NCBI GenBank assembly: GCA_943326825.2
Contig: CALPUT020000068.1
Span: forward strand, 1-9,806
Length of the DNA stretch: 9,806 nucleotides
Source: Chryseobacterium gleum
GTDB lineage: Bacteria; Bacteroidota; Bacteroidia; Flavobacteriales_D; Crocinitomicaceae
Direction: 5' to 3'
Below are positions 1-7,200 of this stretch, one piece after another. The position numbers were made by a program, and so were the translations under genes. Under the pieces are notes generated by a model, which searched no databases, had not been told where the DNA came from, and saw only the letters and a program-made list of their open reading frames with translations. Position 1 is the first letter of the stretch; each line of letters opens with the position of its first letter.

Positions 1-57
1 ATTCCAGATTCAATGAGTATTTCAAACGCACAAGTTAAAGGGTGGTTTCAAAGATAG
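1..57 (+). CDS. C-terminal tail of an unidentified protein (partial, 5' end outside window)
   Basis: Reading frame 1 is open from the first base and stops with TAG at 55-57, giving 18 residues ending in QVKGWFQR. The frame has no visible start, so the gene begins before the window. The stop is followed after 18 bases by the ATG of the amidotransferase-like gene on the same strand, so the two could be co-transcribed. The tail is too short to assign a family. It could also be a chance open frame, but the close spacing to the next gene and the absence of a TAnnTTTG promoter box between them favour a real upstream gene. Confidence 0.55.
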   Translation: MPDSMSISNAQVKGWFQR

Positions 58-75
58 AATCTGCTATTCTAAACC

Positions 76-789
76 ATGAGTAATAGCTTAAAAATAGCAA
101 TAATTGGAGATTATAACTTTACGTATAATTCTCATCAAGCGACAAATTTATCGATTGATCATTCTTCGCGATTTTTAGATATTGAAATCAGTTATTATTG
201 GATCAAAGTAAATGAGGCTGCTCAGTTAAAACCTCAAACTTTCGAACAATATGATGGTATTTGGATTTCACCTGGGCCATTTCGAAGTATATTTTTCTTG
301 AATGGGATAATTGATAATCTTTTGAAGTTGAAAATCCCCGTTTTACTTACAGGAGAATCTTATAAAGCTTTAATTGAAGTTATTATAAATAGAAATCAAC
401 TAAACTCTAATGGTGAAAAATTAATTTCAGACAATTTAGTGGAAGGTCAACAATTTGAACGTTTAATGATTATACCTCATTCGAAAGAATTCATTAAAAT
501 ATATGACAATCACAATACACTTGAATTAACTTCATCTCGATATAGCTTATATCCACAATTAATTGAAGTACTTGTTGAAAATCATGTAGATGTCGAAGCA
601 TATAATCAGTTTGAAGAACCAGAAGTAATTAGCATCAAACAACACCCTTTTTTCTTGGCATGTGGTTATTGCCCTCAAATTTCCTCAACTAGAGATATCG
701 CTCATCCACTCATTTATACTTTTATAAAAGCATGTAGAGCTTTTTCATCAAATACTATTACAGAAATAAATTCTGAAGGATTGGACTAA
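76..789 (+). CDS. CTP synthase C-terminal-region-related protein, class I amidotransferase fold without catalytic triad
   Basis: The 237-residue protein resembles only the glutaminase half of CTP synthase; the synthetase half is absent. Recognisable are an N-terminal strand (KIAIIGDYN), the oxyanion-region DGIWISPGPF around residues 60-69 (CTP synthase has DGILVPGGF), the elbow region IPVLLTGES at 87-95, and HPFFLACGYCPQ near 190-201, followed by AHPLIYTFIKA. In active enzymes the elbow carries the nucleophile Cys (GICLGMQ); here that position is Gly93. The FHPE motif with catalytic His and Glu reads YCPQ. All three catalytic positions are therefore lost, and glutamine hydrolysis is unlikely. 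A CxxC pair, Cys196 and Cys199, sits where the catalytic His was. I recall that databases name such proteins 'CTP synthase C-terminal region-related (seleno)protein', some with selenocysteine; this copy uses ordinary TGT and TGC. The role is unknown. The stop overlaps that of convergent rnhA. Confidence 0.8.
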   Translation: MSNSLKIAIIGDYNFTYNSHQATNLSIDHSSRFLDIEISYYWIKVNEAAQLKPQTFEQYDGIWISPGPFRSIFFLNGIIDNLLKLKIPVLLTGESYKALIEVIINRNQLNSNGEKLISDNLVEGQQFERLMIIPHSKEFIKIYDNHNTLELTSSRYSLYPQLIEVLVENHVDVEAYNQFEEPEVISIKQHPFFLACGYCPQISSTRDIAHPLIYTFIKACRAFSSNTITEINSEGLD

Positions 790-1259
790 AATAAATTCTC
801 TTCATTTTTCGATTTCTCAAAAACTTCATCAATTAATAAATCGGAACCTTCAGCTGCCTTTACTGCAAGAAAATCACATCTTTCGTTTTCTATATGCCCT
901 GAATGTCCTTTTACCCAATGAAAATGTAATTCAAATTTTTCAGCAATATTCATATATCGCATCCAAAGATCTTGATTTTTCTTTCCTTTGAAACCAGTCT
1001 TTTTCCAATTATAAATCCAACCTTTTGTGATACTATCTATTACATATTTTGAATCAGAATAAATATGAATTGGATGCAAATTTGTTTTCATAGACTCTAA
1101 AGCTACAATAACAGCCAACAACTCCATTCTGTTGTTTGTTGTTAATCGAAAACCTGCCGAGATTTCTTTTTCTACATTATTGAAACGCATTACTACCCCA
1201 AAACCACCATTACCAGGGTTTCCTTTCGCTGCGCCATCTGTGTAAATTTGAACATTCAT
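786..1259 (-). CDS. rnhA: Ribonuclease HI
   Basis: This cytoplasmic enzyme cuts the RNA strand of RNA-DNA hybrids, removing R-loops and primer remnants. From the ATG at 1259 the protein has 157 residues, close to the E. coli enzyme (155). The whole catalytic set is visible: Asp8 in YTDGAAKGNPG, Glu46 in NNRMEL, Asp69 in YSDSKYV and Asp129 in NERCDFLA, plus the loop His119 in WVKGHSGH. The basic-protrusion region GWIYNWKKTGFKGKKNQDLW is present, so it is the bacterial type I form with no extra N-terminal hybrid-binding domain. The frame is open further upstream to a TTG at 1307, but that codon lies inside the predicted promoter box, so the internal ATG directly before NVQIYTDG is chosen. It is probably monocistronic and converges with the amidotransferase-like gene, with a 4-base stop overlap. 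Confidence 0.95.
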   Translation of the reverse strand: MNVQIYTDGAAKGNPGNGGFGVVMRFNNVEKEISAGFRLTTNNRMELLAVIVALESMKTNLHPIHIYSDSKYVIDSITKGWIYNWKKTGFKGKKNQDLWMRYMNIAEKFELHFHWVKGHSGHIENERCDFLAVKAAEGSDLLIDEVFEKSKNEENLF

Positions 1260-1304
1260 TACGTAAAGATAAAAATAAACATCTTCTATATCTTGATTGT
1301 GATT

Positions 1305-1312
1305 CAAAAATA
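1305..1312 (-). promoter_or_regulatory. -7 box of the rnhA promoter
   Basis: On the - strand the sequence is TATTTTTG, an exact match to the Bacteroidetes -7 element TAnnTTTG. A start site about 4 bases beyond it would leave a leader of about 40 bases before the ATG at 1259. No clear TTG-type -33 element was seen upstream. The box overlaps the alternative TTG start at 1307, which argues against that start. Confidence 0.45.
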
Positions 1313-1634
1313 AATATGGCGTTTAAAAATTTGTTATTAAATGGTAAAATCATTTCTTAATAGTTATAAATGAAATATAGAACAGTACTAAAATTGAAAA
1401 AATAAGAATATCTGTCGTTTAAAAACCAGAATTTGTCGAATAATCAATAAAATTTATTTAACATAGGAATTCAAGGATCTGTTTTTTTGATATTTCTATG
1501 AACATACTTAATAACTCTATTAACTCAAAATATTGTCGATTAAAGTATATACAAAAATTTATCTAACTGATTTACATAGAAATAAGATTGCTTGAATGAA
1601 TCATTTCAGTGTTTTATATTTAACACTTCTGCTT
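1313..1634. other. AT-rich intergenic stretch with no gene seen
   Basis: Between the rnhA promoter and the next promoter-like box there are about 320 bases of very AT-rich sequence. All frames are broken by frequent stops. I see no coding frame with a recognisable protein, no tRNA cloverleaf and no strong hairpin here. It probably contains only upstream promoter regions. Confidence 0.5.
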
Positions 1635-1642
1635 TATATTTG
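1635..1642 (+). promoter_or_regulatory. Possible -7 box of an orphan promoter
   Basis: TATATTTG matches TAnnTTTG exactly, and a transcript from it would start near 1646. The -33 region is only T-rich (TTTT near 1612), without a clear TTG. In such AT-rich DNA this match may be chance. It is listed because a strong terminator hairpin without any gene of its own lies about 80 bases downstream. Confidence 0.3.
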
Positions 1643-1645
1643 TTG

Positions 1646-1753
1646 TAACAAGACATTAAAGTATTGCTTCATATATATACTAGACTCTTTTTTCAGTGAA
1701 TAGTGGTTAAGTTAAGTTAGCAGAAAGCGATTCGATCCCTCGAATCGCTTTTT
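1646..1753 (+). ncRNA. Candidate small RNA ending in a strong terminator
   Basis: No coding frame lies between the promoter-like box at 1635-1642 and the hairpin at 1724-1751, so the hairpin has no gene to terminate on the + strand. A transcript of about 108 nt with a T-rich middle (near 1687-1693) would result. It matches no RNA family I recognise: not tmRNA, 4.5S RNA, 6S RNA or a tRNA. Alternatively the hairpin is an attenuator in a long leader of the aldehyde dehydrogenase gene, or it insulates that gene from upstream transcription. Confidence 0.25.
1724..1753 (+). terminator. Rho-independent terminator, perfect 12-bp stem
   Basis: AAAGCGATTCGA pairs perfectly with TCGAATCGCTTT around a TCCC loop, and five T residues run from 1749 to 1753. 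The T-run side makes the + strand the natural direction; on the - strand the tail is only TTTC. The nearest upstream + strand gene ends almost 940 bases earlier, so this terminator is an orphan. Confidence 0.7.
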
Positions 1754-1867
1754 GATTTTATATACCCCCTCATCAAAGTTCAATTCTTGAAATGTTAAAA
1801 AACATAAAAAGTTCTTAAATTCATTAGAAAAAGAACTAAAAATATAACAACTCTCAATAAAATACGT

Positions 1868-1875
1868 TAATTTTG
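1868..1875 (+). promoter_or_regulatory. -7 box of the aldehyde dehydrogenase promoter
   Basis: TAATTTTG matches the Bacteroidetes TAnnTTTG element exactly and lies 33 bases before the ATG at 1909, giving a short A-rich leader of about 30 bases. No TTG-type -33 element is evident. Upstream, at 1810-1816 and 1831-1837, AGTTCTT and AAGAACT form an inverted repeat that could bind a regulator. Confidence 0.5.
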
Positions 1876-1908
1876 TAACGCAAAAAATAATCAAAAATTA
1901 AACATACT

Positions 1909-3465
1909 ATGGCTGAAGTAATGAATGACCTAGGAATACAAGAAATTTTAGCTCAATTTGGAATTGACGAAGTAAACAATGGCGCTTCAATGGGAAGCAA
2001 ATGGTTTAAAACTCGTGGTGAAAGAATTGATTCAATTTCTCCTGTAGATGGAAAATTAATTGCATCTGTTAATTCTGCTACTGAAGCAGATTATGAAGCA
2101 GTAATCTTAAAAGCACAAGAAGCTTATAAAGTTTGGAGAACAATTCCAGCTCCTAAAAGAGGTGATATCGTTCGTCAATTAGCTGATCGTTTACGTTTCT
2201 ACAAAGATTCTTTAGGGAAATTGGTTTCTTATGAAATGGGGAAATCATTACAAGAAGGATTAGGAGAAGTTCAAGAAATGATTGACATCTGTGATTTCGC
2301 AGTAGGTTTATCAAGACAATTATACGGTTTAACAATGCACTCTGAACGTCCAGGACACAGAATGTATGAGCAATACCACCCAATTGGAATTGTAGGAATT
2401 ATTTCTGCATTCAACTTCCCAGTTGCTGTTTGGAATTGGAATACAGCTTTAGCTTGGGTTTGTGGTGACGTTTGTGTTTGGAAACCATCAGAAAAAACAC
2501 CTATTACAGCAATTGCTTGTCAACAAATTACAAAAGAAGTATTTGAAGCAAATGGAGTTCCTGAAGGAGTTTCTTGTGTAATCATTGGTGGAGCTGAAAT
2601 CGGGAAATTAATGGCTGAAGATACGCGTGTTCCTTTAGTTTCTGCGACAGGTTCAACAAGAATGGGTAAATCTGTTGGCGCTGCAGTTGGTGCTCGTTTA
2701 GGAAAATCATTATTAGAATTAGGAGGAAACAATGCAATCATTATTACTCCAACAGCTGATTTAAAAATGGTTGTTCCAGGTGCTGTTTTTGGTGCTGTTG
2801 GTACTGCTGGACAAAGATGTACTTCTACTCGTCGTTTAATTGTTCATGAAGAAGTTTACGACAAAGTAAAAGAAGCTTTAGTTAGCGCTTACAAACAAAT
2901 TAGAATTGGTAATCCATTAGATGAAAACAATCATGTTGGCCCACTTATCGATACACAAGCTGTAGATTTATATTTAGCTGCATTGAAACAAGCGGAAGCA
3001 GAAGGCGCTAAAATCATCGTTGAAGGTGGTGTTTTAACAGGAGAAGGTTACGAATCAGGATGTTTCGTTAAACCAGCAATCGTTGAAGCTGACAACAGTT
3101 TCGCAGTTGTTCAACATGAAACATTTGCTCCAATTTTATACTTATTAAAATATTCTGGAAGTTTAGAAAATGCGATTAAAATCCAAAATGGTGTTCCTCA
3201 AGGATTATCTTCAGCAATCATGACTAACAGCTTAAAAGAATCTGAATTATTCTTATCATATGCAGGTTCTGATTGTGGTATCGCAAACGTAAATATCGGA
3301 ACTTCTGGTGCTGAAATTGGTGGAGCTTTCGGAGGTGAAAAAGAAACAGGTGGTGGACGTGAGTCTGGATCTGATGCTTGGAAAGTTTACATGAGAAGAC
3401 AAACAAATACTATTAACTATACAGACAGCTTACCTTTAGCGCAAGGGATTAAGTTTGAATTATAA
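1909..3465 (+). CDS. Aldehyde dehydrogenase, ALDH7 (antiquitin, aminoadipate semialdehyde dehydrogenase) type
   Basis: This 518-residue soluble NAD(P)-dependent enzyme should oxidise an aldehyde to its acid. The closest family I recognise is ALDH7, whose members oxidise alpha-aminoadipate semialdehyde (in equilibrium with piperideine-6-carboxylate) in lysine breakdown. Visible are the oxyanion Asn169 in FNFPVAVWNWN, the cofactor-contact Lys in WKPSEKTP, the Gly-rich SATGSTRMGK turn, the general base Glu270 in LELGGNN and the nucleophile Cys304 in GQRCTSTRR. The GGNNAII and AGQRCTSTRRL wording and the late GAFGGEKETGGGRESGSDAWK segment fit ALDH7; human ALDH7A1 is of similar length. The ATG at 1909 is preceded by an A-rich leader, and Met5 is a less likely start. 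It stands alone between its own promoter and terminator, so no lysine-pathway partner supports the substrate assignment, which remains inference. Confidence 0.9.
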   Translation: MAEVMNDLGIQEILAQFGIDEVNNGASMGSKWFKTRGERIDSISPVDGKLIASVNSATEADYEAVILKAQEAYKVWRTIPAPKRGDIVRQLADRLRFYKDSLGKLVSYEMGKSLQEGLGEVQEMIDICDFAVGLSRQLYGLTMHSERPGHRMYEQYHPIGIVGIISAFNFPVAVWNWNTALAWVCGDVCVWKPSEKTPITAIACQQITKEVFEANGVPEGVSCVIIGGAEIGKLMAEDTRVPLVSATGSTRMGKSVGAAVGARLGKSLLELGGNNAIIITPTADLKMVVPGAVFGAVGTAGQRCTSTRRLIVHEEVYDKVKEALVSAYKQIRIGNPLDENNHVGPLIDTQAVDLYLAALKQAEAEGAKIIVEGGVLTGEGYESGCFVKPAIVEADNSFAVVQHETFAPILYLLKYSGSLENAIKIQNGVPQGLSSAIMTNSLKESELFLSYAGSDCGIANVNIGTSGAEIGGAFGGEKETGGGRESGSDAWKVYMRRQTNTINYTDSLPLAQGIKFEL

Positions 3466-3488
3466 GAAATAGTTTTTTATAAATTTAG

Positions 3489-3523
3489 AAAGCCATGTTC
3501 AAATGTTGAACATGGCTTTTTTT
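3489..3523 (+). terminator. Rho-independent terminator of the aldehyde dehydrogenase gene
   Basis: AAAGCCATGTTCAA pairs with TTGAACATGGCTTT across a tiny loop, followed by a run of seven T from 3517. It lies 23 bases after the dehydrogenase stop. It may also serve the response regulator gene converging from the right, although on that strand the tail (TTTCTAAATTT) is a poorer U-tract. Confidence 0.85.
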
Positions 3524-3544
3524 GTAGTAAAAAGTTTTATAAAT

Positions 3545-4159
3545 TTACCCTTCTTGAAGTTTATTCAAAGCATCTATACTCGATTGAACTCCTAATTTTT
3601 GGTAAAGGTTATATATATGTTTTTTTACAGTTGCATGAGATAGAAAGAGCCTTTCAGCTATTTCTTTATGCCTTAATCCTTCTGAAATTAATAAAATAAT
3701 TTCTTCCTCTCGAGAAGTCAATTGATACTTTTTGATAGTATGCGTTAATATTTTACTTTGAGCATCTGTAGAATTTTCTGATTTAACAGAGTGATTAAAT
3801 ACAGCTATTTCAATAGCAGAATAAAGTTCTTCATTACTAAATGGTTTGATTAGAAAAGCATTCGGTAACGTTTCTTTACAGCGATCAATTGTAGCCTTAT
3901 CGCTATTGGCAGTTAAATAAATTATTGGAATAAAATAATTTGCATTTATGTGATGACCTAAATCTATTCCATCTAATTTAGCATTAAGATTGATATCCAA
4001 TAATACAACATTTGGTTTTCCACTTTCTATCATTTGAATTGCAGTTTCAAATGAACGAGCAGGTTTACAATAATCATAATTCAAATTTTGAAGCGCCAGA
4101 CAAATTGTTTCTGCGATGATCATTTCATCTTCAACTATTCCCACTTTTATTCTTTCCAT
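3545..4159 (-). CDS. Response regulator, NarL/FixJ (LuxR-type) family
   Basis: This 204-residue cytoplasmic transcription factor has a receiver domain (about 4-120) and a LuxR-type helix-turn-helix (about 145-202). Receiver landmarks are the acidic pair Glu10/Asp11 in IVEDEM, the phospho-acceptor Asp55 in VVLLDINL, Thr83 in YLTAN and Lys105-Pro106 in LIKPF. The DNA-binding part reads LTSREEEIILLISEGL, then KEIAERLFLSHATVKKHIYNLYQKLGV, a classical tetra-helical LuxR motif. Its start lies 7 bases after the stop of the upstream sensor kinase gene on the same strand, so it is second in that operon and very probably the kinase's partner. Regulators of this family bind short inverted repeats as dimers. 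A palindrome upstream of this operon and of the neighbouring collagen-like gene is a plausible target (inference). Confidence 0.93.
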   Translation of the reverse strand: MERIKVGIVEDEMIIAETICLALQNLNYDYCKPARSFETAIQMIESGKPNVVLLDINLNAKLDGIDLGHHINANYFIPIIYLTANSDKATIDRCKETLPNAFLIKPFSNEELYSAIEIAVFNHSVKSENSTDAQSKILTHTIKKYQLTSREEEIILLISEGLRHKEIAERLFLSHATVKKHIYNLYQKLGVQSSIDALNKLQEG

Positions 4160-4166
4160 TGAAATT

Positions 4167-6971
4167 TTATTTATTTAATTCGGAATTAAACTGAATGACG
4201 AAAACACTTCCTCTCTCAAAACTATAGTTTATCGACCCATTTATTTGCTCCGTTAAACCACTCATTAAACGCAAACCAAGAGTATGAGAATTTTCAAAAT
4301 CAACGTTTGGTGGTAAGCCTGGTCCATTATCTCTATATGTAAATTCATATTTACCATTTTCTAAAATAACTAAGTTGATTTCAATTCTTTTATCTGACTG
4401 CTCTGCTGGAAGATATTTATATGAATTTGTTAACAGTTCATTCACAATTAAACCAAGTGGAATAGCAATATTAATATCTATTGGTATATCATCTGATTGA
4501 ATAACACAATCAATAATACGATGCTCATTTTCAAAAAGTTGCTTTACAGCAATTACTAAATCTGTTAAAAATATTTTAAAGGAAATAGTCTCTAAATTGG
4601 TTCCTCTATAGAAATTTTGATGAATTAATGCAATACTCGAAAGTCTGATTTTACCTTCATCCAAAGCTTCAATTGCTTTTTTATCGGTCATACGTGCTTT
4701 TTGAAGATCCAATAATCCTGTTACTATTTGCAAATTATTTTTCACACGATGATGTAATTCTTTCAGAAGTATGTCTTTATCACCAAGCGCTCTTTGTAAA
4801 TCCTCTGTGCGATCTATAATTATTTTTTCAAGTCTTCTTTTTTGTGCTTTAAGTAGTCGACTTCGGTACCATATTATTCCAAAAGTCATTAGTAAGAAAA
4901 ATAAAAATAAAATTACTATAAACCACGTTTTCAAATAAAAAGGAGGAGTTATAAAAATGGGGACTTCAAGAATTTGTTTTTGCCAAGTACCATCGTCTGA
5001 TTGCGCCTTTATTTCTAACATATACTCTCCGGCTGGAAGTTGACCAAGCGTAATACTGCGTGAAGTGATTGAAATCCATTTATCTTGAAATCCCTTAATT
5101 CTGTAGGAATATTTTTTTAATCGTGGCGAATAGTCCAATAAAATAAATTCAAATCTTACTAATTTGTCTCCATGATACAATTCAATTCGCTTATTCTTTA
5201 AAAAAGAACTTAAAAGTTCCTTTTCGCCTTCATTTCCATATTTCATTATGGATAACATCTGAAAAGGATCTTCCTTTATTTTATTTATTTTGATTTGCTT
5301 CGGATCAAAAGCTACAATTCCATTGATACACCCAAAATAGATTTGACCATCTTTTGCTTTGAATGAAGAACCACGATTGAATTCATCATTTGATAAACCA
5401 TCCTTTATTGTAAACAATTGAAAATTCATCAAAGTTTTATTGAATCGAATTAATCCATCATCAGAGCTAATCCATAGATTATCATCTTCATCTTCCTCAA
5501 TTCGATAGAGTAGCATGCTTTGTAAACCTTCTGAAATTGTGTAATTTACTATCTTAGCATTTCCAGCCTGCTTATTCCATTCCCATTTGAAAAGTCCCTG
5601 TCCATTGGTTGCAATCCATATATCATGATTTTTATCCTCATGCGCATCATGCATACATTTAATTGGCAGGTATTTTTTTTTATCTTTCGCAAAAGGACCA
5701 AAATAGTCTACAATTTGGTTGTTTTGGATAAGGAAAAGGCCATTTTCGGCTTGTGCTATTATGCCTTTAGAAGTATTGAAAATGCGGTATACCTTTTTAA
5801 CTTTTGGTATTTGAGAAGATTTGTAAGAAAGCAAATAGTTGACATGATTGTTTAGATCAAAACTTATGATATCTTCATCTCTTCCAAGTAATAGTGTAGA
5901 TTCATTTTTTTGAAAAATATAATTGACATACCCATCCTTTTTAAAAGGTAATGGAACTGACTGAATCATCTTTAAAGATTTTGCTTGAAAAATATTCAGT
6001 TGATTTGGAGTCGATAAATAGAGTTGATCTTTGATTTGGATTACGCCCCAACCAGGAGGTAAAGTAATTATAGATTCTATTTTATTGGATTTTTTTAGAA
6101 AAACCCCTCCAATATGTGCTGTAATAGATTTATTGCCTTCTGAAGTGCTAACAAAAATTCCTCTTGCTTGAGGGTCTGGTTCCTTTTTTAGTTCCTCGGT
6201 TGTGAAATAGGTTTTAAAATAATTAGGTTTAATCTTTATTTTATACACTCCCTTATTAGCGCATAACCAAATAGTGTTATTCGCATCCTTAAACAAATCC
6301 CGAAAAATATTAAACCCATATAAACTAAGAGTAAGTGTTTCAAGTATTTTGTAGATTCTTTTGTTTTCAATTAAAAAAACTCCTTCTGGTGAAGTTATAA
6401 TTTTATTCTTATCATCAAAAGAATATAAACTCACTTTATCAATATCACCAATTTTTATACCCTGATTTTTGCAGAATGAAATTGTTTTATTTTTTTCTAT
6501 AGAATCACTTGAAAATTTAACATATTGGAGTTTTATAAATGAGTCAGGAAATTTTGGTGGAAGGTTCTTTTTGAGAAATTTTTTATACGTTGTAATCTTA
6601 AACGAATTAGCATCTATGACATCATATTTGTCACTAATTTGATTTAACACCCACTGATCTGAATAGGCGATAAAAATGTGGTTTTGATTGTCAACATATA
6701 TATTTACGACATAATTCGATTGCAAGCCCTCTTTTGTGGTGAAATACTTAAAATTTTTACCGTCATAGCGGCAAAGTCCATTTTTTGAACCAAACCAAAT
6801 AAATCCTTTTTTGTCTTGTGCAACACAAAAAACATCCCTTGAGGGTAAGCCATTTTCTATATTCAAAAATTCATATTCGATAATATAATCCCTCTTATTC
6901 AATAAATTTTGACCAAATGCAAATGGCAAAAGGATAAAAAGAAAAAAAATGAAAAATGAAATTTTTAACAT
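4167..6971 (-). CDS. Sensor histidine kinase with periplasmic beta-propeller, Y_Y_Y domain and HisKA_2-type kinase
   Basis: The 934-residue inner-membrane sensor starts with a signal peptide (1-20, ending FAFGQ). Residues about 30-570 contain repeated two-component propeller blades, for example GFIWFGSKNGLCRYDG, NHDIWIATNGQGLFKW and DNLWISSDDGLIRFNK. A Y_Y_Y domain follows (about 595-680, with YSYRIKGFQDKW), then one membrane helix (about 682-702), a charged linker helix (703-735) and the kinase. The phosphoacceptor box LLKELHHRVKNNLQ holds His740/His741 and is HisKA_2-like; by family pattern the His before Arg (741) is likely modified. The ATPase domain has the N box NELLTN (Asn844, Asn849), DNGPG (881-885) and TLGLRLM (897-903). 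Unlike the hybrid one-protein systems common in Bacteroidota, there is no fused receiver or HTH; the regulator is the next gene. The ligand is unknown. Confidence 0.93.
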   Translation of the reverse strand: MLKISFFIFFLFILLPFAFGQNLLNKRDYIIEYEFLNIENGLPSRDVFCVAQDKKGFIWFGSKNGLCRYDGKNFKYFTTKEGLQSNYVVNIYVDNQNHIFIAYSDQWVLNQISDKYDVIDANSFKITTYKKFLKKNLPPKFPDSFIKLQYVKFSSDSIEKNKTISFCKNQGIKIGDIDKVSLYSFDDKNKIITSPEGVFLIENKRIYKILETLTLSLYGFNIFRDLFKDANNTIWLCANKGVYKIKIKPNYFKTYFTTEELKKEPDPQARGIFVSTSEGNKSITAHIGGVFLKKSNKIESIITLPPGWGVIQIKDQLYLSTPNQLNIFQAKSLKMIQSVPLPFKKDGYVNYIFQKNESTLLLGRDEDIISFDLNNHVNYLLSYKSSQIPKVKKVYRIFNTSKGIIAQAENGLFLIQNNQIVDYFGPFAKDKKKYLPIKCMHDAHEDKNHDIWIATNGQGLFKWEWNKQAGNAKIVNYTISEGLQSMLLYRIEEDEDDNLWISSDDGLIRFNKTLMNFQLFTIKDGLSNDEFNRGSSFKAKDGQIYFGCINGIVAFDPKQIKINKIKEDPFQMLSIMKYGNEGEKELLSSFLKNKRIELYHGDKLVRFEFILLDYSPRLKKYSYRIKGFQDKWISITSRSITLGQLPAGEYMLEIKAQSDDGTWQKQILEVPIFITPPFYLKTWFIVILFLFFLLMTFGIIWYRSRLLKAQKRRLEKIIIDRTEDLQRALGDKDILLKELHHRVKNNLQIVTGLLDLQKARMTDKKAIEALDEGKIRLSSIALIHQNFYRGTNLETISFKIFLTDLVIAVKQLFENEHRIIDCVIQSDDIPIDINIAIPLGLIVNELLTNSYKYLPAEQSDKRIEINLVILENGKYEFTYRDNGPGLPPNVDFENSHTLGLRLMSGLTEQINGSINYSFERGSVFVIQFNSELNK

Positions 6972-7032
6972 ATATCAATTAAACAACGCAAAATAAGATT
7001 AATTTTTCATTATGACGTCTAAAATACAATTA

Positions 7033-7040
7033 CAAAATTA
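7033..7040 (-). promoter_or_regulatory. -7 box of the sensor kinase operon promoter
   Basis: On the - strand this is TAATTTTG, an exact TAnnTTTG match. Transcription would start near 7029, leaving a leader of about 57 bases before the ATG at 6971. The -33 position (near 7062) lacks TTG and is instead abutted by the palindrome at 7062-7081, as expected for a promoter that needs an activator. Confidence 0.5.
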
Positions 7041-7054
7041 TGTTATCTAATTGA

Positions 7055-7100
7055 GCGTGTAAATACTACTTTAGTCGTATTTTTTGAAATATAAAATGGA
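7055..7100. repeat. 46-bp exact repeat (terminator arm plus operator), copy 1
   Basis: Bases 7055-7100 are identical to 8744-8789. The block starts 15 bases upstream of a -7 box in both places, includes the 20-bp palindrome, and ends inside the terminator stem of the preceding gene. The 14 bases between each -7 box and the block differ completely, so identity stops sharply on the promoter side. Similarity continues, with differences, on the other side. Confidence 0.9.
7062..7081. promoter_or_regulatory. Candidate activator operator (20-bp imperfect palindrome), copy 1
   Basis: AATACTACTT faces TAGTCGTATT; the two halves match at 8 of 10 positions as an inverted repeat. The core ACTTTAGT (ACTAAAGT on the other strand) resembles ACT-AGT half-site spacing known for some NarL-family regulators. 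The centre lies about 42.5 bases upstream of the predicted start of the kinase operon. An identical copy stands at the same distance from the -7 box of the collagen-like gene. Confidence 0.5.
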
Positions 7101-7119
7101 GGGCTAAGCCCTCCATTTT
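7093..7119 (-). terminator. Terminator of the complete collagen-like gene
   Basis: AAAATGGAGGG pairs perfectly with CCCTCCATTTT around CTAAG, where C and G can close one more pair. On the - strand it is followed by TATATTTC, a modest U-tract; on the + strand the tail is TTTTT then A-rich. It lies about 110 bases beyond the stop at 7232 and directly upstream of the kinase-operon operator, so it separates the two transcription units. Confidence 0.65.
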
Positions 7120-7182
7120 TAAAAAAACGACCACCTTATTCGAATAACTCAATTCAGGAAGCTGTAATATTTAAATTGTTAA

Positions 7183-7200
7183 TCCCGATAGCTATCGGGA
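7183..7200. repeat. Perfect 18-bp palindrome
   Basis: TCCCGATAGCTATCGGGA is a perfect palindrome in the 3' region of the collagen-like gene, within a segment that has no counterpart after the paralogous gene. It is GC-richer than its surroundings. I recall similar palindromes scattered between genes in Bacteroidota genomes, but could not check. It has no T-run, so a simple terminator is unlikely. Confidence 0.6.

Noticed and set aside
76..789. Annotation as an active CTP synthase or glutamine amidotransferase
   Set aside because: The synthetase half is missing and the catalytic Cys, His and Glu positions are Gly, Cys and Gln.
1260..1307. A longer rnhA frame starting at TTG 1307
   Set aside because: The 16 extra residues do not belong to RNase HI, the codon is TTG, and it lies inside the predicted -7 box. 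The ATG at 1259 precedes the conserved strand directly.
1729..1747. TTCGATCCC sequence resembling a tRNA T-loop
   Set aside because: No acceptor, D or anticodon arms can be formed around it, and the surrounding bases form a better perfect terminator hairpin.
1712..1894. A 60-residue open frame on the - strand
   Set aside because: It runs through the terminator hairpin and the dehydrogenase promoter, has a composition typical of translated AT-rich noncoding DNA and shows no recognisable motif.
2153..3406. Several short open frames antisense to the aldehyde dehydrogenase gene
   Set aside because: They are shadows of a clearly conserved gene, with no motif or start context of their own.
5625..5855. 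A + strand open frame inside the sensor kinase gene
   Set aside because: It is antisense to the conserved propeller coding sequence and has low-complexity composition.
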